Assembly (NCBI GenBank): GCA_035578155.1 | Contig: JAPWDM010000005.1 | Span: 30,372,108 to 30,436,107, forward strand | From: Brachynemurus nebulosus | Lineage: Eukaryota > Arthropoda > Insecta > Neuroptera > Myrmeleontidae | Direction: 5' to 3' | Length of the DNA: 64,000 nucleotides | Part shown: positions 23,556-36,578 of the stretch, piece by piece | How the letters are laid out: each line of letters opens with the position of its first letter | Numbering within the stretch: the first letter of the stretch is position 1 | Position numbers and translations under genes: made by a program | The notes under the pieces: model-generated | Told to the model about the DNA's origin: nothing | The model's input: only the letters and a program-made list of their open reading frames with translations | Database searches by the model: none

Positions 23556-23637
<82 letters not shown>
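23556..23637. repeat. (TA)n microsatellite
   Basis: Uninterrupted TA dinucleotides forming the other edge of the middle block. Confidence 0.97.
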
Positions 23638-23642
<5 letters not shown>

Positions 23643-25254
23643 GTAAATAAACTTAAATTTATTTTTTCTTATTTTTTATTTTTCTCGAAATGTAATTCAC
23701 ATAAAATATTGTTCGAAAAAGATATCTTTTTAGGTCTTTATAATTATGTGAAACAATATTCGAATAACGTTTAAATTTTAGCAGAACGATCAAAAATTGG
23801 TTTTTTCAATTTTTCTTGAAAAGCAGAGTAGGTACTTAGAACAATGGTTCAGGGACCTATATTATGTGATTTTTCCGCTCTTTTCGACGGTGTAAAAAAA
23901 ATTTGGAGAACTTTTAAATTGTATCAAGTTTTGGCAAATAACATCAGACATTGGACCTATTTGGCTGAAGAACGCGTCTAAGGGTTTCAGGTTTTCAATG
24001 GTATAATTTAACTGATATAATATTTATAAATTTTAGTGAATGTCATTTTTGGCTTCTAAGTATCTCAAAACAAATCATAGTCCCAAACTCAAGTCGTACC
24101 CTGACAATGCTGTATTTGAGAAAGCTGAATTTTTCATTCGGTATCAAATAAGAAATATCTAAGAGAGACACGTTGGTGACCCAGATTTTCACTTTTACCT
24201 TCTGGGACTAATCCACTTGTTTCTTTAAGTGTACGTAGCCCCTTAATAACAATAAATATAATACAAAAATTACCGGTAGCGCAAAATGTAAAATTTCTTT
24301 GATGTTTAAGCAACCGTGCAATTGAAAGCGGGTTCTTTTTGCAATTCTTTTTATTCGGTTGTTAAAAAAAAGATTTCTGACTTATGTTCTTCAAAAATGA
24401 TTTTTTCCTGCTGAATAAACTAAGTACTTAAATGACCGGGGTCGTTGCATAAATAAGAAATCGTTTTTAAAATGCGGAACGCAGTAGAAAAGAATTTATT
24501 CATTTTTGCTTTACCAAAAGTCCTAAAAATGAATCACTCATCTTCGTTGTGTTTGTATGACCCAATAGCTTTTGGGGTCATGAAAATTTCTGGAAAAATT
24601 GACCGAGGTCTCTGATTACAATATCAATTTTACATATAATGGAGAGAAAAAAGTTTTTGGTGAAAATTAATGTGGAGGTCATTGCATATTTTTAGTACCT
24701 AATTCATAAATTTTTTTTTGTTAAATATCTAATCGCAATCATAAACATTATTATTCATTTTTATATTTAGGTGAAAAAATCAAGGCTAATAAAAAATAAA
24801 TTTTTTTAAATGTAAGAAGGTGTTTCCTAGTTCTTTATATTATTTTTAATTAATTGTGATATTGAAAGATAATTTAAACAATACTATTTTAAATTTTAAT
24901 AAATTAAACATTAGCGTCATTTTTTAGTTTTAATAATCAAATAATTACAAGAAATGATTTTAACTAATGTAAGTTGATAGTAGCAAAAAAGACAAAGGAA
25001 ATTAGTGTCCCGTACCTTAGGATTTTGTTTTTGAGACGCCGAGAAATGGGACTTATTAGACATAATTTCCAAAATATTCAAATTCTTTAAAAAAAAAAAG
25101 TGTAATGTAATAGTTGATAATATTTAAGAGAAGGTTGTAACAAATCAAGAGAATTAACAGAAATACGGCTTCACAGCTGAAGATTTATTGGTCATCTGCC
25201 CCCCTAACAATGCTAATATGCAAAAATTAGTAGAATAAAAAATTCTTTTAACTA
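23638..25254. other. Intronic stretch without recognised features
   Basis: AT-rich; probably contains old repeat remnants, but none could be bounded or named. Confidence 0.5.
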
Positions 25255-25390
25255 GTTTTCCAGTGTTTTCAGTATTGGTATCGAGGTCTAGTACTTTTTT
25301 AACTAACCGCTCCTAATGCTGAACATCTAAAAATCATCAAAATTCGACTATTGATTTTCTTGTTATAGCCAAATATGGTTGGAGCCGTAA
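25255..25390. repeat. Diverged single arm of the 17468-18478 element family
   Basis: It aligns with the right arm at about 18308-18465: TTCCAGTGTTTTCAGTATTG, TATCG, TAGTACTTTTTTAACTAA, CATCAAAATTCG, and GCCAAATATGGTTGGAGCCG. Many substitutions indicate an old copy. No second arm was found nearby. Confidence 0.6.
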
Positions 25391-25667
25391 TATATCTTGT
25401 AAGATATCATTTAAAAGAGCTACTTTTGAGGATTATAGAAATATACATTTTTAAAATTTTTGGTTCAGTGGTCTTAACAAATTAGTTCAAAACTAGCTAA
25501 AAATGACCGAACCTACCCCTTCTCTCAAACCACCTATGTTTCTAATGTTAATAAGTTGATTTTAATAGTGGATCGTGTATTACCGGAAATAACGTATTAT
25601 TTTATTTACTAACTTTTCTCAATTATCACAAGCAAATTTTTTTATAATTTAAATATACATAAATATA

Positions 25668-26305
25668 TAGCCGACTCTCGTTATCAGTCCACTCGTTATG
25701 AGTCCGCCGATTTATATTTCTATTGTAAACATTCCTCTTCCATAACTGAAAAAAATTAATTTAAGTCTCTCGCTATAAGACCGAAACATTGGTGTTGATG
25801 TTTAATAATGCAACTCATAAATCATCCTGCTGGAATCTTTTTATTCACTAAAATAATTTTTTTTATAGGCCCGTGTTTACACAATACATGTGTAGTTGAC
25901 CAAAACAAGTTTTGTTCGTTCATCGCGCGGATTATATAACAAACTTTGTTTGGCTAACAATATTATTTATAATTTCTACAAGAGATTTTAAAAAATTTTT
26001 TAAAGAAAATGTGTGTTGACAGTATCGTTTAAACTCCTGTCACACAAACTAGAGAACGCATTTAGAAAATATTAGTAAATATATTTATTAAAAATTGGTA
26101 GATTCTGTGCCGCTTTTAACGAATGGTAATACTACACTAAACGTCCGGGTTATTTTATTATAAATAAGTACACACTCACACGTTTGAAAAGTAGGGGAAG
26201 TGCGAGTTACGGCGGTCGACTACTAAGCGCAAGTGGGGGTACAGGAATTCTTAGAATTCTATTCTCCTACAGCCCCGTAAACGGACTGATAACGAAAGTC
26301 GGCTG
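25668..26305. mobile_element. pogo/Tigger-like TA-flanked MITE
   Basis: TA flanks lie at 25666-25667 and 26306-26307. Ends are TAGCCGACTCTCGTTATCAG (left) and CAGCCGACTTTCGTTATCAG (right, reversed). These resemble the CAG-GACTCTCGTTAT ends of pogo/Tigger transposons in the Tc1/mariner superfamily. It is about 640 bp, too small for a transposase and with no frame for one. A fragment of the same family, reversed, is at 31430-31595. Confidence 0.72.
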
Positions 26306-27236
26306 TAAATAAAAATATTTAATTGCGTCTATTGAATGCTCACCGTACGAAACCCTAATTGTGCGAGCCCAACTTACTTCTGACCAATTTTTTCATATTT
26401 TGTCTAACTTCTGTACTTAATTAATCTCCATATTCTGTCTCAGAAACCACTCTAGCTTCCCTAAGTCACTGAGACACTGTAAATAACATATATATCTATT
26501 TTCGTGTTTACTATGAAAAGCTAAGTATGCTTGTTTAGAGCTCAAAGCAACATAAATTCATATACGAGGACAGTTACCACTACTAAGTTCATATACACAG
26601 GTATAATATATAGTGTATTTGTCATTTAATATGTTGGTAGTACTCAGACGCGTATCTAGGGTGGGGCAAGTAGGGCACGTGCCCCGGGCGCCTTTCAAAG
26701 GGGGGCGCGTAAAATCTCCAATTATTAAATTTAAAAATCAAAATATAGCACAATAAACTAATTCATATCAAACAATCCCGTTCAGAATTCCCGCACTTCG
26801 CGAATGAGCGAGAGGGAGTGAATGGTGTGCTCAATTCAGGTGCGCTGAAGAGCTACTTGAATTTAGGCCCGATTTACATTAACGCTCCGCTCTCGGTACG
26901 ATATCACTCCGCTCCAGGTTCGATATAATCTTGTTGTATTTACATTACAGTCCTGACATCATGCTGGTACCTATTCGTTCTCTATTGACATTATAATGCT
27001 GCTCTGGGTACACTCCCAGTTCGGTCTCAGTTCGATACAAATATCTTTTCATAAGAACTGAGTGCAAGCGGAGTGGAGTGGAATCGAAAAAGTGTTTACA
27101 CTATAGCAGGGGTGGCCAACATGTGTCGCGTCTAGAATTTTTTTTAGCCCGCGAGATTCATCACACTTATACAAAATATGTTTATTTTATATTGACCAAG
27201 GTAGTGAAAACCAATGTATTAAAAAAATACATAATA

Positions 27237-27664
<428 letters not shown>

Positions 27665-28478
27665 TATATGAGAACATATAATTGTATATGCGGCCCGCGG
27701 AGTTGTGATGCGCTTCCAAAGTGGCCCGCAAGATCATTTGGGTTGGCCACCCATGCACTATAGGTACAAGCCATAACAAGTCTGACATCGTTCCGATAAA
27801 ATATTACTTGAGTGGGATTGATATTGGAGTGACATTGGAGCGAGAGCGAACCGTGACTGATGTCGGATCGATATCAGAGCGATTATGTGAATACACTCAT
27901 TGTTTATTGTGTAAGAATATTTTATCGAACCGGGAGCGGAGTGATATCGTATAGAGAGCGGAGCGTTAATGTAAATCGGGCCTTACTGTGCAGTATGGAG
28001 ATGAAAACGTATTTCAAAATTTGTGCATTTCCATTCAAATTCTGCTCACAATTGCAGTATTTATCGCAAGTTGTGAGTGATTTTCAAGTAAGTTAAAATT
28101 AATACTTTCGCAGTTGAGGGCTACAATGGATTAAGAAAGGTTATACGACCTAACTTTGCTCAGTGTAGAGCGAGAAGAAACGAAACATCGGAAACATCAT
28201 CGATATGTTTACGTCGCAGAAAGCCAGGAAGGTGCAATTGTAAATGTAACGGGTTTACGGTCTCAGTTCCGTTGTCAAATAGAAAATAAATACAGTATCG
28301 TTGGTAGGGGGCGGGCAAAGGGGTCTATCGTATCCAGGACACCACTTGCAAAAATGCGCCAAACGTGTACTAATAGCGTACCATATATTCCTATATTTGT
28401 TTCTGGAGGGAGAAGGGGGCGCCAATAAAGGATCGTGCCACGGGCGCCAGTTATGTTCGCTACGCCACTGGTAGTACT

Positions 28479-31429
28479 TTCGTAACTTGTTTAGTATTTT
28501 TTGTTTTGTTTTGTTTCTGTATTTATTTTATGACTAACTTCACTTTTTATACTTATGTATGTAGTTACTTAGATATCTTTTAAATATTAAATTACTAAAT
28601 GTATTATATATTTATGTATAATTTTTATACATATTGAATGTTTGAATGCGTTTATTTCAAAACAACAAGTTGAATAAAATTTTTCTAAAGAAATTTTTTA
28701 ATATTAATAATTTATGGCCACGAAAAAGTACATATAGAGGCTTTGAAAATGAAATTCTAGAAGTGGTGTCGTACATTTTAGAAAAATATAGACTACAATA
28801 CATATTGTTTTCTTCACTGTTCATTTTTGCTGCCACAATTCCTTTTGGAAGTATAAATAATTCGACGGAAATCTCTTTTCTAGCAGTTCTACATACGTAA
28901 CTTTGGTAAAAATGAAAAGAACGATATTGAAAAGCTCTAATTTGCTGATAATTTCATAATTTAATTATTTTATTTACAAAAAAATTCCTTCTTCTCAAAT
29001 CAGACTTTACAAAAGTGATTTAAATTAGGAAGGTGCGATTGAATTTAGGTAACCTGAATGTAATCTTTTTACCCCTTTCCTATCAAAATGACAAGATTCC
29101 TCCAAGAAATATGACTGATTTGACAGAAATTTTTTTCTACCTGTCATACTGGTGAATGGTAATTTGATAGTTGGTTTAAAAAGGGTAATTTGGATATGAA
29201 CCGATATTCCTTTTGCAGATATTTGCCGCCCGGGTTATAGCCCATTTAGCCCTCCATATAAATACGCCAATGTTATTCATTGCGTGCAATTTTAAATGAA
29301 ATTTTTACTTTTTTTTTTAAATCACTGAAACAATCCCCAATCATAAATTAACTGATTAAATAAGATTACAAAAATTAAAATTGCACAAAAAATTTCTGAA
29401 TGTGTATCCAAACTGAAATAAATTATGGAATTTTCAATATAATTTTACAGAAATTATACTCCTAAAATGACACCTGAGCTGACATCTAGGTGATAATATT
29501 AGTGAAATATAATAATAAACAAAGTGACCTGTAGGTATAAGAGACAAGTCACTCTACTTCGAGGCTTCCCACTTTGGAGGTCTTTATATTTGAAATGTAA
29601 CATACATACATATTATATATACAAAATATCAACCTGTAAATTAGTTGCTACAAATAGGTGTTGTATAAAACGTTATCTTTATTGCTATACGATCTCGATT
29701 GTATACAGGATGATTATTTTATAATGTAGAAGTCTACTGTCCGTTACTGAACACGTAATTGAAACGTTATAGTGAGGGGAAAGGGTAGAGGAAACCTTAC
29801 TTTTCGGTAACGGAGCTTTTTCTAACGATATCTAATATAATGTGATACATAAAATAAAGATTTCGTTCGCATTTCCCAGTACGAGGAAAGTACTTCAAGG
29901 TATTGAGAGAAAAGCTAAGGTAGTTTCCTTCGTTGCACAGAAAACACTGAATCATGGATATGTTTTATAGTTCAATAAATACAGGGACAATAATAGACAC
30001 AACAATCTCTAACCCCGTCAAAAAACATATCTATGTTAAAATTAAAAAAAAAATTAATTAAAATTGTATGAAATAAAATGACATCGAGTATACTTTGGAT
30101 AAGTTAGACAAGCTATAAAATATAATTGTAAGTCCGTATCATTGTCTGTATCTAATTATTTAAATTTGTTTATTACTTTAATTCAATAGTTCGTTACCTA
30201 GCAACGTTACCAAACTTTTATATAGTCCAGTTTTTATAATTTTTTTATAGTCTTTATTGTTCGATTATACATAGTTTTTGACTATATGCGTACTTAGAAT
30301 ATACCTAGTCTATTCAACTATACCTCAGCCCAAAAATATATCCATATTAAAAATTTTTTATTTTTATTTTTTTAATTTTTTTGCAATACTTTCGGGTTGT
30401 AGATCGAATAATATATGAATTATTATAGATGTGTCTTATGTGAATAATATATGAAATATTATAGATGTGAATTTTAAAAATTGTGCATGGCCATTTTTTG
30501 TGGTTAACATCATTTCAAAGTTACTATTCTGTGTCGTTTTGACTTAACCTTTAGTTAGGCTCTCTCGTTGACATTTTCCATTGCATATTTTTTTCAGTAT
30601 TGCCACCATAATTACAGTTTTTGTACTAAATCGTTTAAAATTTAATGAACTGATTAAATAATCACCCCGGTAAGTTTTGCTTCTTTAACAATAATTGTTG
30701 CGGTTAAAATTATAATCATCTGTATCTTCATAGTGTAGTAGATCGTCTTGTTCTTCAGCGTTATTACACAGTTGTTGGCGGTCGCTCGCACCAGGTGATT
30801 GTGATGACGGCTTTCTGTCGTGAAACTTTAATCCTTTGATATACATTTAAGAAATAATTGTAACTTCTCATAAACTTATATGTATATATCTGATGCGTTT
30901 GGATGTGAACACTGTTGCAAAATTATAATATGAATATAAATTAATATTTAAAGTGACAAATATAGTGAAACAAACAAACAAATAGACAGACGAGCTGATC
31001 AGATTTGGACAGGGTCGTCTTCAAGAAAAGTAGACGTTAGACAAAACTTCAAGTAACTGAACCACTTTATTAGTTTACAAAGAATGTAAAATAATTCCGG
31101 TATCACATAGACCTTTCGGTTTCGGTTTCGGTTTTATTTTGTACATTTACAGTTATTCTATTTTTTTTTAAATTTTGTCTAGGTACTTACCGATTTACCA
31201 TTTCTATGAAAAATTTGTAACTATAGTATTATGATCACGACCTCAAAATACCTCCATAGAAACTGAGATGAGGAGAGCACAAATTGCATTATTTACATAG
31301 TTACCACCCGAACAAAGTAATTATGTTTTTAAAGGAGCGAGAGAATAAACGTAATTTATTAATATGATAGACAAAGATAAATGCAGATGTAGGCAAAAAA
31401 GTTCTTTTGAGGTTAAAGAGTTTAAACGA
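28479..31429. other. Intronic stretch without recognised features
   Basis: AT-rich. Reading frames at 28646 and 29524 have no recognisable motif. A GC-richer patch at 30770-30820 has normal complexity and might be worth testing as a conserved non-coding element, but nothing in the sequence itself proves that. Confidence 0.45.
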
Positions 31430-31595
31430 TATTCTGACAGGATGATTTATGAGTTGCACTAATCGTACGTCATTAAACATCAACACCAATGTTCCGGTCT
31501 TACAACGAGAAACTAAAAAGACTTTTTTTCGGTCATGGAGGGGGAATGTTTACAATAGAAATATAAATCGGCGTACTGATAACGAGAGTCGACTG
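31430..31595 (-). mobile_element. Fragment of the pogo/Tigger-like MITE family
   Basis: On the minus strand it starts next to TA (31596-31597) with CAGTCGACTCTCGTTATCAG. It continues CGCCGATTTATATTTCTATT and the same GACCGAAACATTGG-type phrase as the copy at 25668, then loses similarity after about 165 bp. The other end is not visible, so it is a truncated or heavily decayed copy. Confidence 0.72.
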
Positions 31596-31691
31596 TAGTC
31601 TATTGTATAACGGGGTTCAGTTGATGGTTAAACATGATACAAACCGCCGAAAAGTATCGGTAAGTTATCGAATTGGAGTGGTTTTCGAACA

Positions 31692-31815
31692 ACAGTTCGG
31701 TGGCCTAACTAATGAGTAAGACGCTCAGCTAGTTACCAACAGATTCGGGTTCGAGTCCTAACTGATCCCGTCTGCTAATTTTTCAATCACTATGCGAATT
31801 TTGATTAACTTCCGA
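31692..31815 (+). mobile_element. tRNA-derived SINE, copy on the plus strand
   Basis: A tRNA-like head with A-box-like TGGCCTAACTAATGAGT and B box GGTTCGAGTCC (31748-31758) leads into a body GATCCCGTCTGCTAATTTTT that matches the reversed copy at 20669. The tRNA cloverleaf is not complete and the 3' body is conserved between copies, as expected of a SINE. Confidence 0.78.
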
Positions 31816-32948
31816 AATAAACTTACTAACGATAACACGATTAAAAAAATACTTCTGAACAAGCTTCGTTCCCTTATATAAAGTGTGCCTTTTACACAAT
31901 TTTTTTAAATTCCCATGACGTCACATTTGATATCACCCGCTCTCGGACTATAGCAATAATATCATGGTCCGCCACTGGTAAATTCACAAAGCGGAGACAG
32001 ATTTCATAAATATAAACAGTTAATAATCCATACAAATATGAATGAAAATAATTTGCAAAATATTTATAATAAAAATATCATATAAACACTGGTGGTGGTG
32101 AGCTGGTTTAATGACGTCTCCAAAACCAACACGGATTACGTCCGTTTGTCTGGGTCCACTGACTGGATCTAGTCTCTCGTTTTGACTTGATCTGGGCTGC
32201 GACTGCCTGAGTGCAAACGATACATATGCCGTATAAAATGATATTGACATACTTGACTAACAAATCTAATAAAATATACGAATTTATGACAATATTATAC
32301 GTTATTTTTGCAGAAAAAAATTGCATATTATGTGTGCAAGGAGTGTGAAAATTTTAATAAAAAATATGTTAAAAAATATTTTTATTGTTTTCGTGACTGT
32401 TAAATGTATAGTTTTTATAAATGTTGAAATTTATAAGTTTATTGACAAATTTTAGCATTTATACAATCGAGATTTTCTTCAAGAATATTATTATTATTGT
32501 CTAGGTACAAGACGTACAAAAAATTTAGGGTTATGGAAAAATATATTTTTAAGTTTAGATGAATGAATCACTTGATTTTTAAAAGCTTTTAATTTAACTT
32601 GCTATGTTAGTGTGTTTGTTTAGATCAAATCTTGCAAAATTAGACAACTTCTAATTGAGTTAGAGGTTTCAAATTTTGCGTATGTGTATAACTTTGATGA
32701 CAATGTAACACTGTATAATTAGTTTTATCCTAAATTCCCTCAAAACTAGAATTGTTGGTTTTTAGTCTTGTGCAACTTTTTGACATTTCGAACTGTCAAA
32801 TATTGTCCATTGATTTTACATTGCAGTTTTTAGTTTCCATAGTTATGTTTGATTAGGATTAAATAACCGATTAATAAAATATAGGTAAAAAATTACTTCT
32901 TTAATTATTTTTTTAAATTAATTGTGATCAGACTAAAAAGTATAAAAT
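31816..32948. other. Intronic stretch without recognised features
   Basis: AT-rich. The GC-richer segment at 32100-32225 gives overlapping minus-strand reading frames with no domain that I recognise; it could be a decayed repeat. Confidence 0.4.
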
Positions 32949-35808
32949 AAAGAGTCTGGAACCATTACCATAGGTGAATTTGCCCAAGAAATGAAATTCA
33001 ACGATATGTATGCGATTGTGTAGCTTAGTGAAAGAGTAAACCATACGTATGAATTTTTCCTCAATATCTTTACATTTTGCGGAGTTATAATACCAAATAC
33101 CAAAAAATAGTGGTCTTATTCAAACTTTTTTTTCTCGTAAACTATTACAGATAAAACGATGAAACAAAATCCATATTATTTACTAGGTCCAGTACTTTAT
33201 TATATATTTTTTTCATTTAAAATGGATATTAACAGGTTGGCTGCCACCATTATTGAAAATAATGTATTTATCACAGGCCATCATAATAAATGACTTTCTC
33301 ATTTAAGGTGCCATGAGAGCCGCCAGCAAGTCTTAGTGTTGCGTTATCTACAGGCCACGAGTCCCACTAGCAGGTCTCATGTAACTTACATTTTGTATGA
33401 AAATATCTTTTCACTGGCATTGCGCTAATGCGATAGTGAGATCCGCCGGTAGCCTCAGCCATGTTTTACACGAAAGTGAATGGAAACCCTCTAGATCACA
33501 ATAAAATAATGTCTTATGTTAAAATTGATGTATTTCATACGAAATCCTATCATGGCCTCTGGGTTATGTTCATGAATACTGTGTGGTGGCACCCCACACA
33601 TGTTACTTTGACACACGCCGGAGGGCCTCATGGCATAGCAACAACAAATTATTGAGACTCATCGGCGTATCTCATGGCAGCCAACCTGTTAAATACCCTT
33701 TATAAAATATGAAAAAAAAATTCATTAAATTTTTTTAGCTACTTGTACAAGAGTGACCACTTTCTTATTAATACCAATAGAAAGCTCGCAAGCACTTCCC
33801 TCATCTCCCTGAATTTTATTTTTGTCAAAAGGGTGGAACATATTGAAAAAAAATAAGAACATATATATTTGGTGATGTTCATGGTATGTGTATGTGCAGG
33901 TACAGATCAACAAATCTGACTTTACCTCTTCAAGGTCATTAAAAATGCACTCTTAAAGAAGTGAGATAGTACTTAATATAAAGAAAAAATGACCTTGAAG
34001 CGGCAAAGTCAGATTTGTTGAACTGTACCTACTTGTTTTTGAATTATGTTTTTAAGAAATATTTTGAATGAATAAATGAAACATTGAATGTTTTTTTTTT
34101 GTTTTTTGTTTTTTTTATTACATGAGAATCTGATGCCTGCTCTACACTCTCGATCGAACTTCCTCGACGAAGTAAGCGCTAAACTTGGCTGAAGTCGGAA
34201 TACCGTTATAACACCAGCCACGAAGAACCATGAAATAACCTCTTACACTCTCGTACTCGGTCCACTTTGTGCGAATTGAGAGTAGCCATAAGGAATCTAA
34301 TATGTTTTATGTTCAAAATGTAGACTCATTCCACATAGGAGTTTTAAAAAATAATCAGCTACGAATCAAGAACTAATTTTTTTCATTGCTTTTAACATAC
34401 TTCTCAAGTCTACAATTTTAAATTCACTCATGAAGTTAAATACATCACTAATTGATCAAGTAAACAGTTTTAGTTTACCTAACGCACAGAGCACTGAATC
34501 AAACATATTAACATATGTTTCCTAGAGATAACACAGGCATTAAATTTTGAAGCATGACTCCATTTTAGTAAGCCCAAATTGTAACCACGGAGACTTGTTT
34601 ATAAATATTAGATAAACCAATTAAACCAATAAATTAATGGTTTGACCGCCATTAAAGTAATCCCATCAGTCAATTTTTTTGCTCACATCAGTCAATTTTT
34701 TTGCTTCAATTTCCTAATGTATTTGTAATACACAGCATTCTCTCTAGTCGATTCTCTCCTCAATGACCTAACAGGTAAGTAAAAATGTTAGTTGGATTTA
34801 CTTGCGAAATAATTGTAGAACTGAGTAATATGTTAAAAACAATGAGAGAAGTTAGTTCTTTTTTCGTAACTAATTGTATTTTAGAACTCCGATATGAAAA
34901 AAGTCTACATTTTGAAGATAAAACATATTAGATTCCTTATGCCTGCTCTCAATTCTCGCAAAGTGGACCGAGTACGAGAGTGTAAAAGGTCATTTCATGG
35001 TTCTTCCTGGCTGGTGTTATAACGGTATTCCGACTTCAGCCAACTTTAGCGCTTACTTCGTCGAAGAACTTCGATCGAGAGTGTAGAGCAGGCATCAGAT
35101 TATCATGTAATAAAAAAAAAAAAATACATTCAGTGATTCATTTATTCATTCAAAATATTTCTTAAAAACGTAATTCAAAAACAAGTAGGTACAGTTCAAC
35201 AAATCTGACTTTGCCGCTTCAAGGTCATTTTTTCTTTATATTAAGTACTATCTCACTTCTTTAAGAATGCATTTTTAATGACCTTGAAGAGGTAAAGTCA
35301 GATTTGTTGACCTATACCTGCACATACACGTACCATGAACATCACCAAATATATATGTTCTTATTTTTTTTCAATATGTTCCACCCTTTTGACAAAAATA
35401 AAATTCAGGGAGATGAGGGAAGTGCTTGCGAGCTTTCTTTTGGTAGTAATAAGAAAGTGGTCACTCTTGTACAAGTAGCTAAAAAAATTTAAAGAATTTT
35501 TTTTTCGTATTTTATAATGGGTATTTAATGTCCATTTTAAATGAAAAAAATATATAATAAAGTACTGGACATAGCAAACAATATGGATTTTGTTTCATCG
35601 TTTTATCTGTAATAGTTTACGAGAAAAAAAAGTTTGAATAAGACCACTATTTTTTGGTATTTGGTATTATAACTCCGCAAAATGTAAAGATATTGAGGAA
35701 AAATCCATACGTATGGTTTACTCTTTCACTAAGCTACACAATCGTATACATATCGTTGAATTTCATTTCTTGGGCAAATTCACCTATGGTAATGGTTCCA
35801 GACTCTTT
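32949..35808. repeat. 2.9-kb palindrome (foldback element)
   Basis: The left arm starts AAAGAGTCTGGAACCATTAC at 32949 and the right arm ends with its complement at 35808. Matching pairs run inwards at 33060/35690, 33760/35450, 34000/35220, 34180/35040 and 34300/34925, and weaken towards about 34450/34770. The left arm is longer because it holds the insertion at 33233-33688. Each arm also contains its own smaller inverted pair (ACAAATCTGACTTTACC and its mirror, 33905-34025). The same short frame is read from both arms, as expected of a palindrome. No transposase is visible. Confidence 0.9.
33233..33688. mobile_element. piggyBac-type (TTAA) MITE in the left arm of the palindrome
   Basis: TTAA lies at 33229-33232 and 33689-33692. 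Ends are CAGGTTGGCTGCCA on both sides. The opposite arm of the palindrome has an intact single TTAA at 35525-35528 with the same flanking sequence, so the insertion boundaries are confirmed by an empty site. It is 456 bp and GC-richer than its host. The reading frame within has no recognised motif. Confidence 0.92.
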
Positions 35809-35814
35809 AAATAA

Positions 35815-36578
35815 AAAAATAGTTTTTAAAGCAAGCTGTTATTTAAAAATGAACTAGAATGTATAAAATAACTTTTGAGTGAAGTTTGAAGAAATGTGCA
35901 ACTAGTGATGAGCAAATGCAAGACCAAGACCAAGACTTGGCAGTCTTGGTCTTGGTGTTGTTCTTGCATTAAGAATCTTGGTCTTGGTCTTGCTAGAGCA
36001 GATTGAGTCTTGGTCTTGGTCTTGGTCTTGTAAAATGCAGTCTTGGTCTTGGTATTGCTAAAAAATCTTGCACTTTCTTGCATTTTTTTATTACCGAATT
36101 TTTTTTCTTCTAAAATCAGAATTTTCTCTCTTTACGGTATTAACTATACTTTCAAACTAATTAAATAGCTTAGCAAGAGTCTTGCTTTTTTCTTGCTTTT
36201 ATCTTGCTCACTTGAGTCTTGGTATTGGTCTTGCAGCCATACTTATAGTCTTGGTCTTTATCTTGCTCTTGGTATACATAGTCTTGGTCTCGGTCTTGGT
36301 CTTGCAAAAAATGCAAGACCAAGACAAGACTGCAAGACCAAGACTAATTTTGCTCATCACTATGTGCAACATAATTTATAAAAGCTTGAGGCGTTTAACT
36401 ACATTTGGTACTTACTAAGGAGTAAAGTAGCTACTCACATCTGAAACGAAAACAATTAATAATAACGCCTCAAGATTTTATAAATTATGTTGCATATTTC
36501 TTAAAACTTCACTCAAAAGTTATTTTATACATTTTAGTTCATTTTTAAATAAAAGCTTGCTTTAAAAAACTATTTTTT
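35815..36578. repeat. Second foldback repeat, one arm split by a hAT MITE
   Basis: The left arm (AAATAGTTTTTAAAGCAAGC, then TTATTTAAAAATGAACTA) is mirrored to about 36578. Removing the hAT MITE at 35903-36362 restores arms of about 120 bp that meet around 36410-36450. It directly adjoins the larger palindrome. Confidence 0.8.
35903..36362. mobile_element. hAT-type MITE filled with CAAGAC hexamers, copy 2
   Basis: An exact 8-bp duplication TGTGCAAC lies at 35895-35902 and 36363-36370. Ends are TAGTGATGAGCAAA on both sides. It is 460 bp, in the opposite orientation to the copy at 19507-19960, and shares the same mirrored CTTGGTCTTGG architecture and AT-rich core. The mirror arm of the host repeat carries the uninterrupted site as GTTGCATA at 36489-36496. 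Confidence 0.95.

Larger units (their letters stand above)
22941..23637 (-). repeat. Composite dispersed repeat, reversed copy with two (TA)n tracts
   Basis: Reading on the minus strand, (TA)n (23556-23637) is followed by the middle block also seen at 8608-9020: AAGAGTTGTAGATATCGA, TCAGGAGCTTTATAGCTC, GGCGGTAAAAATATGCATAT, then a second (TA)n (23085-23162) and a diverged right block. Here both inner edges of the middle block carry related sequence (TGTGAATTTTTTGAGAGATG next to the first tract), suggesting inverted ends. Confidence 0.65.

Noticed and set aside
28156..28428. 90-codon frame near the right end of the outer hAT shell
   Set aside because: No transposase motif (no dimerisation or zinc-finger region visible) and too short; it runs into the terminal GC-rich repeat.
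32020..32326. Two overlapping minus-strand frames in a GC-richer patch
   Set aside because: No family recognised, no splice context, and the frames contradict each other; most likely a decayed repeat.
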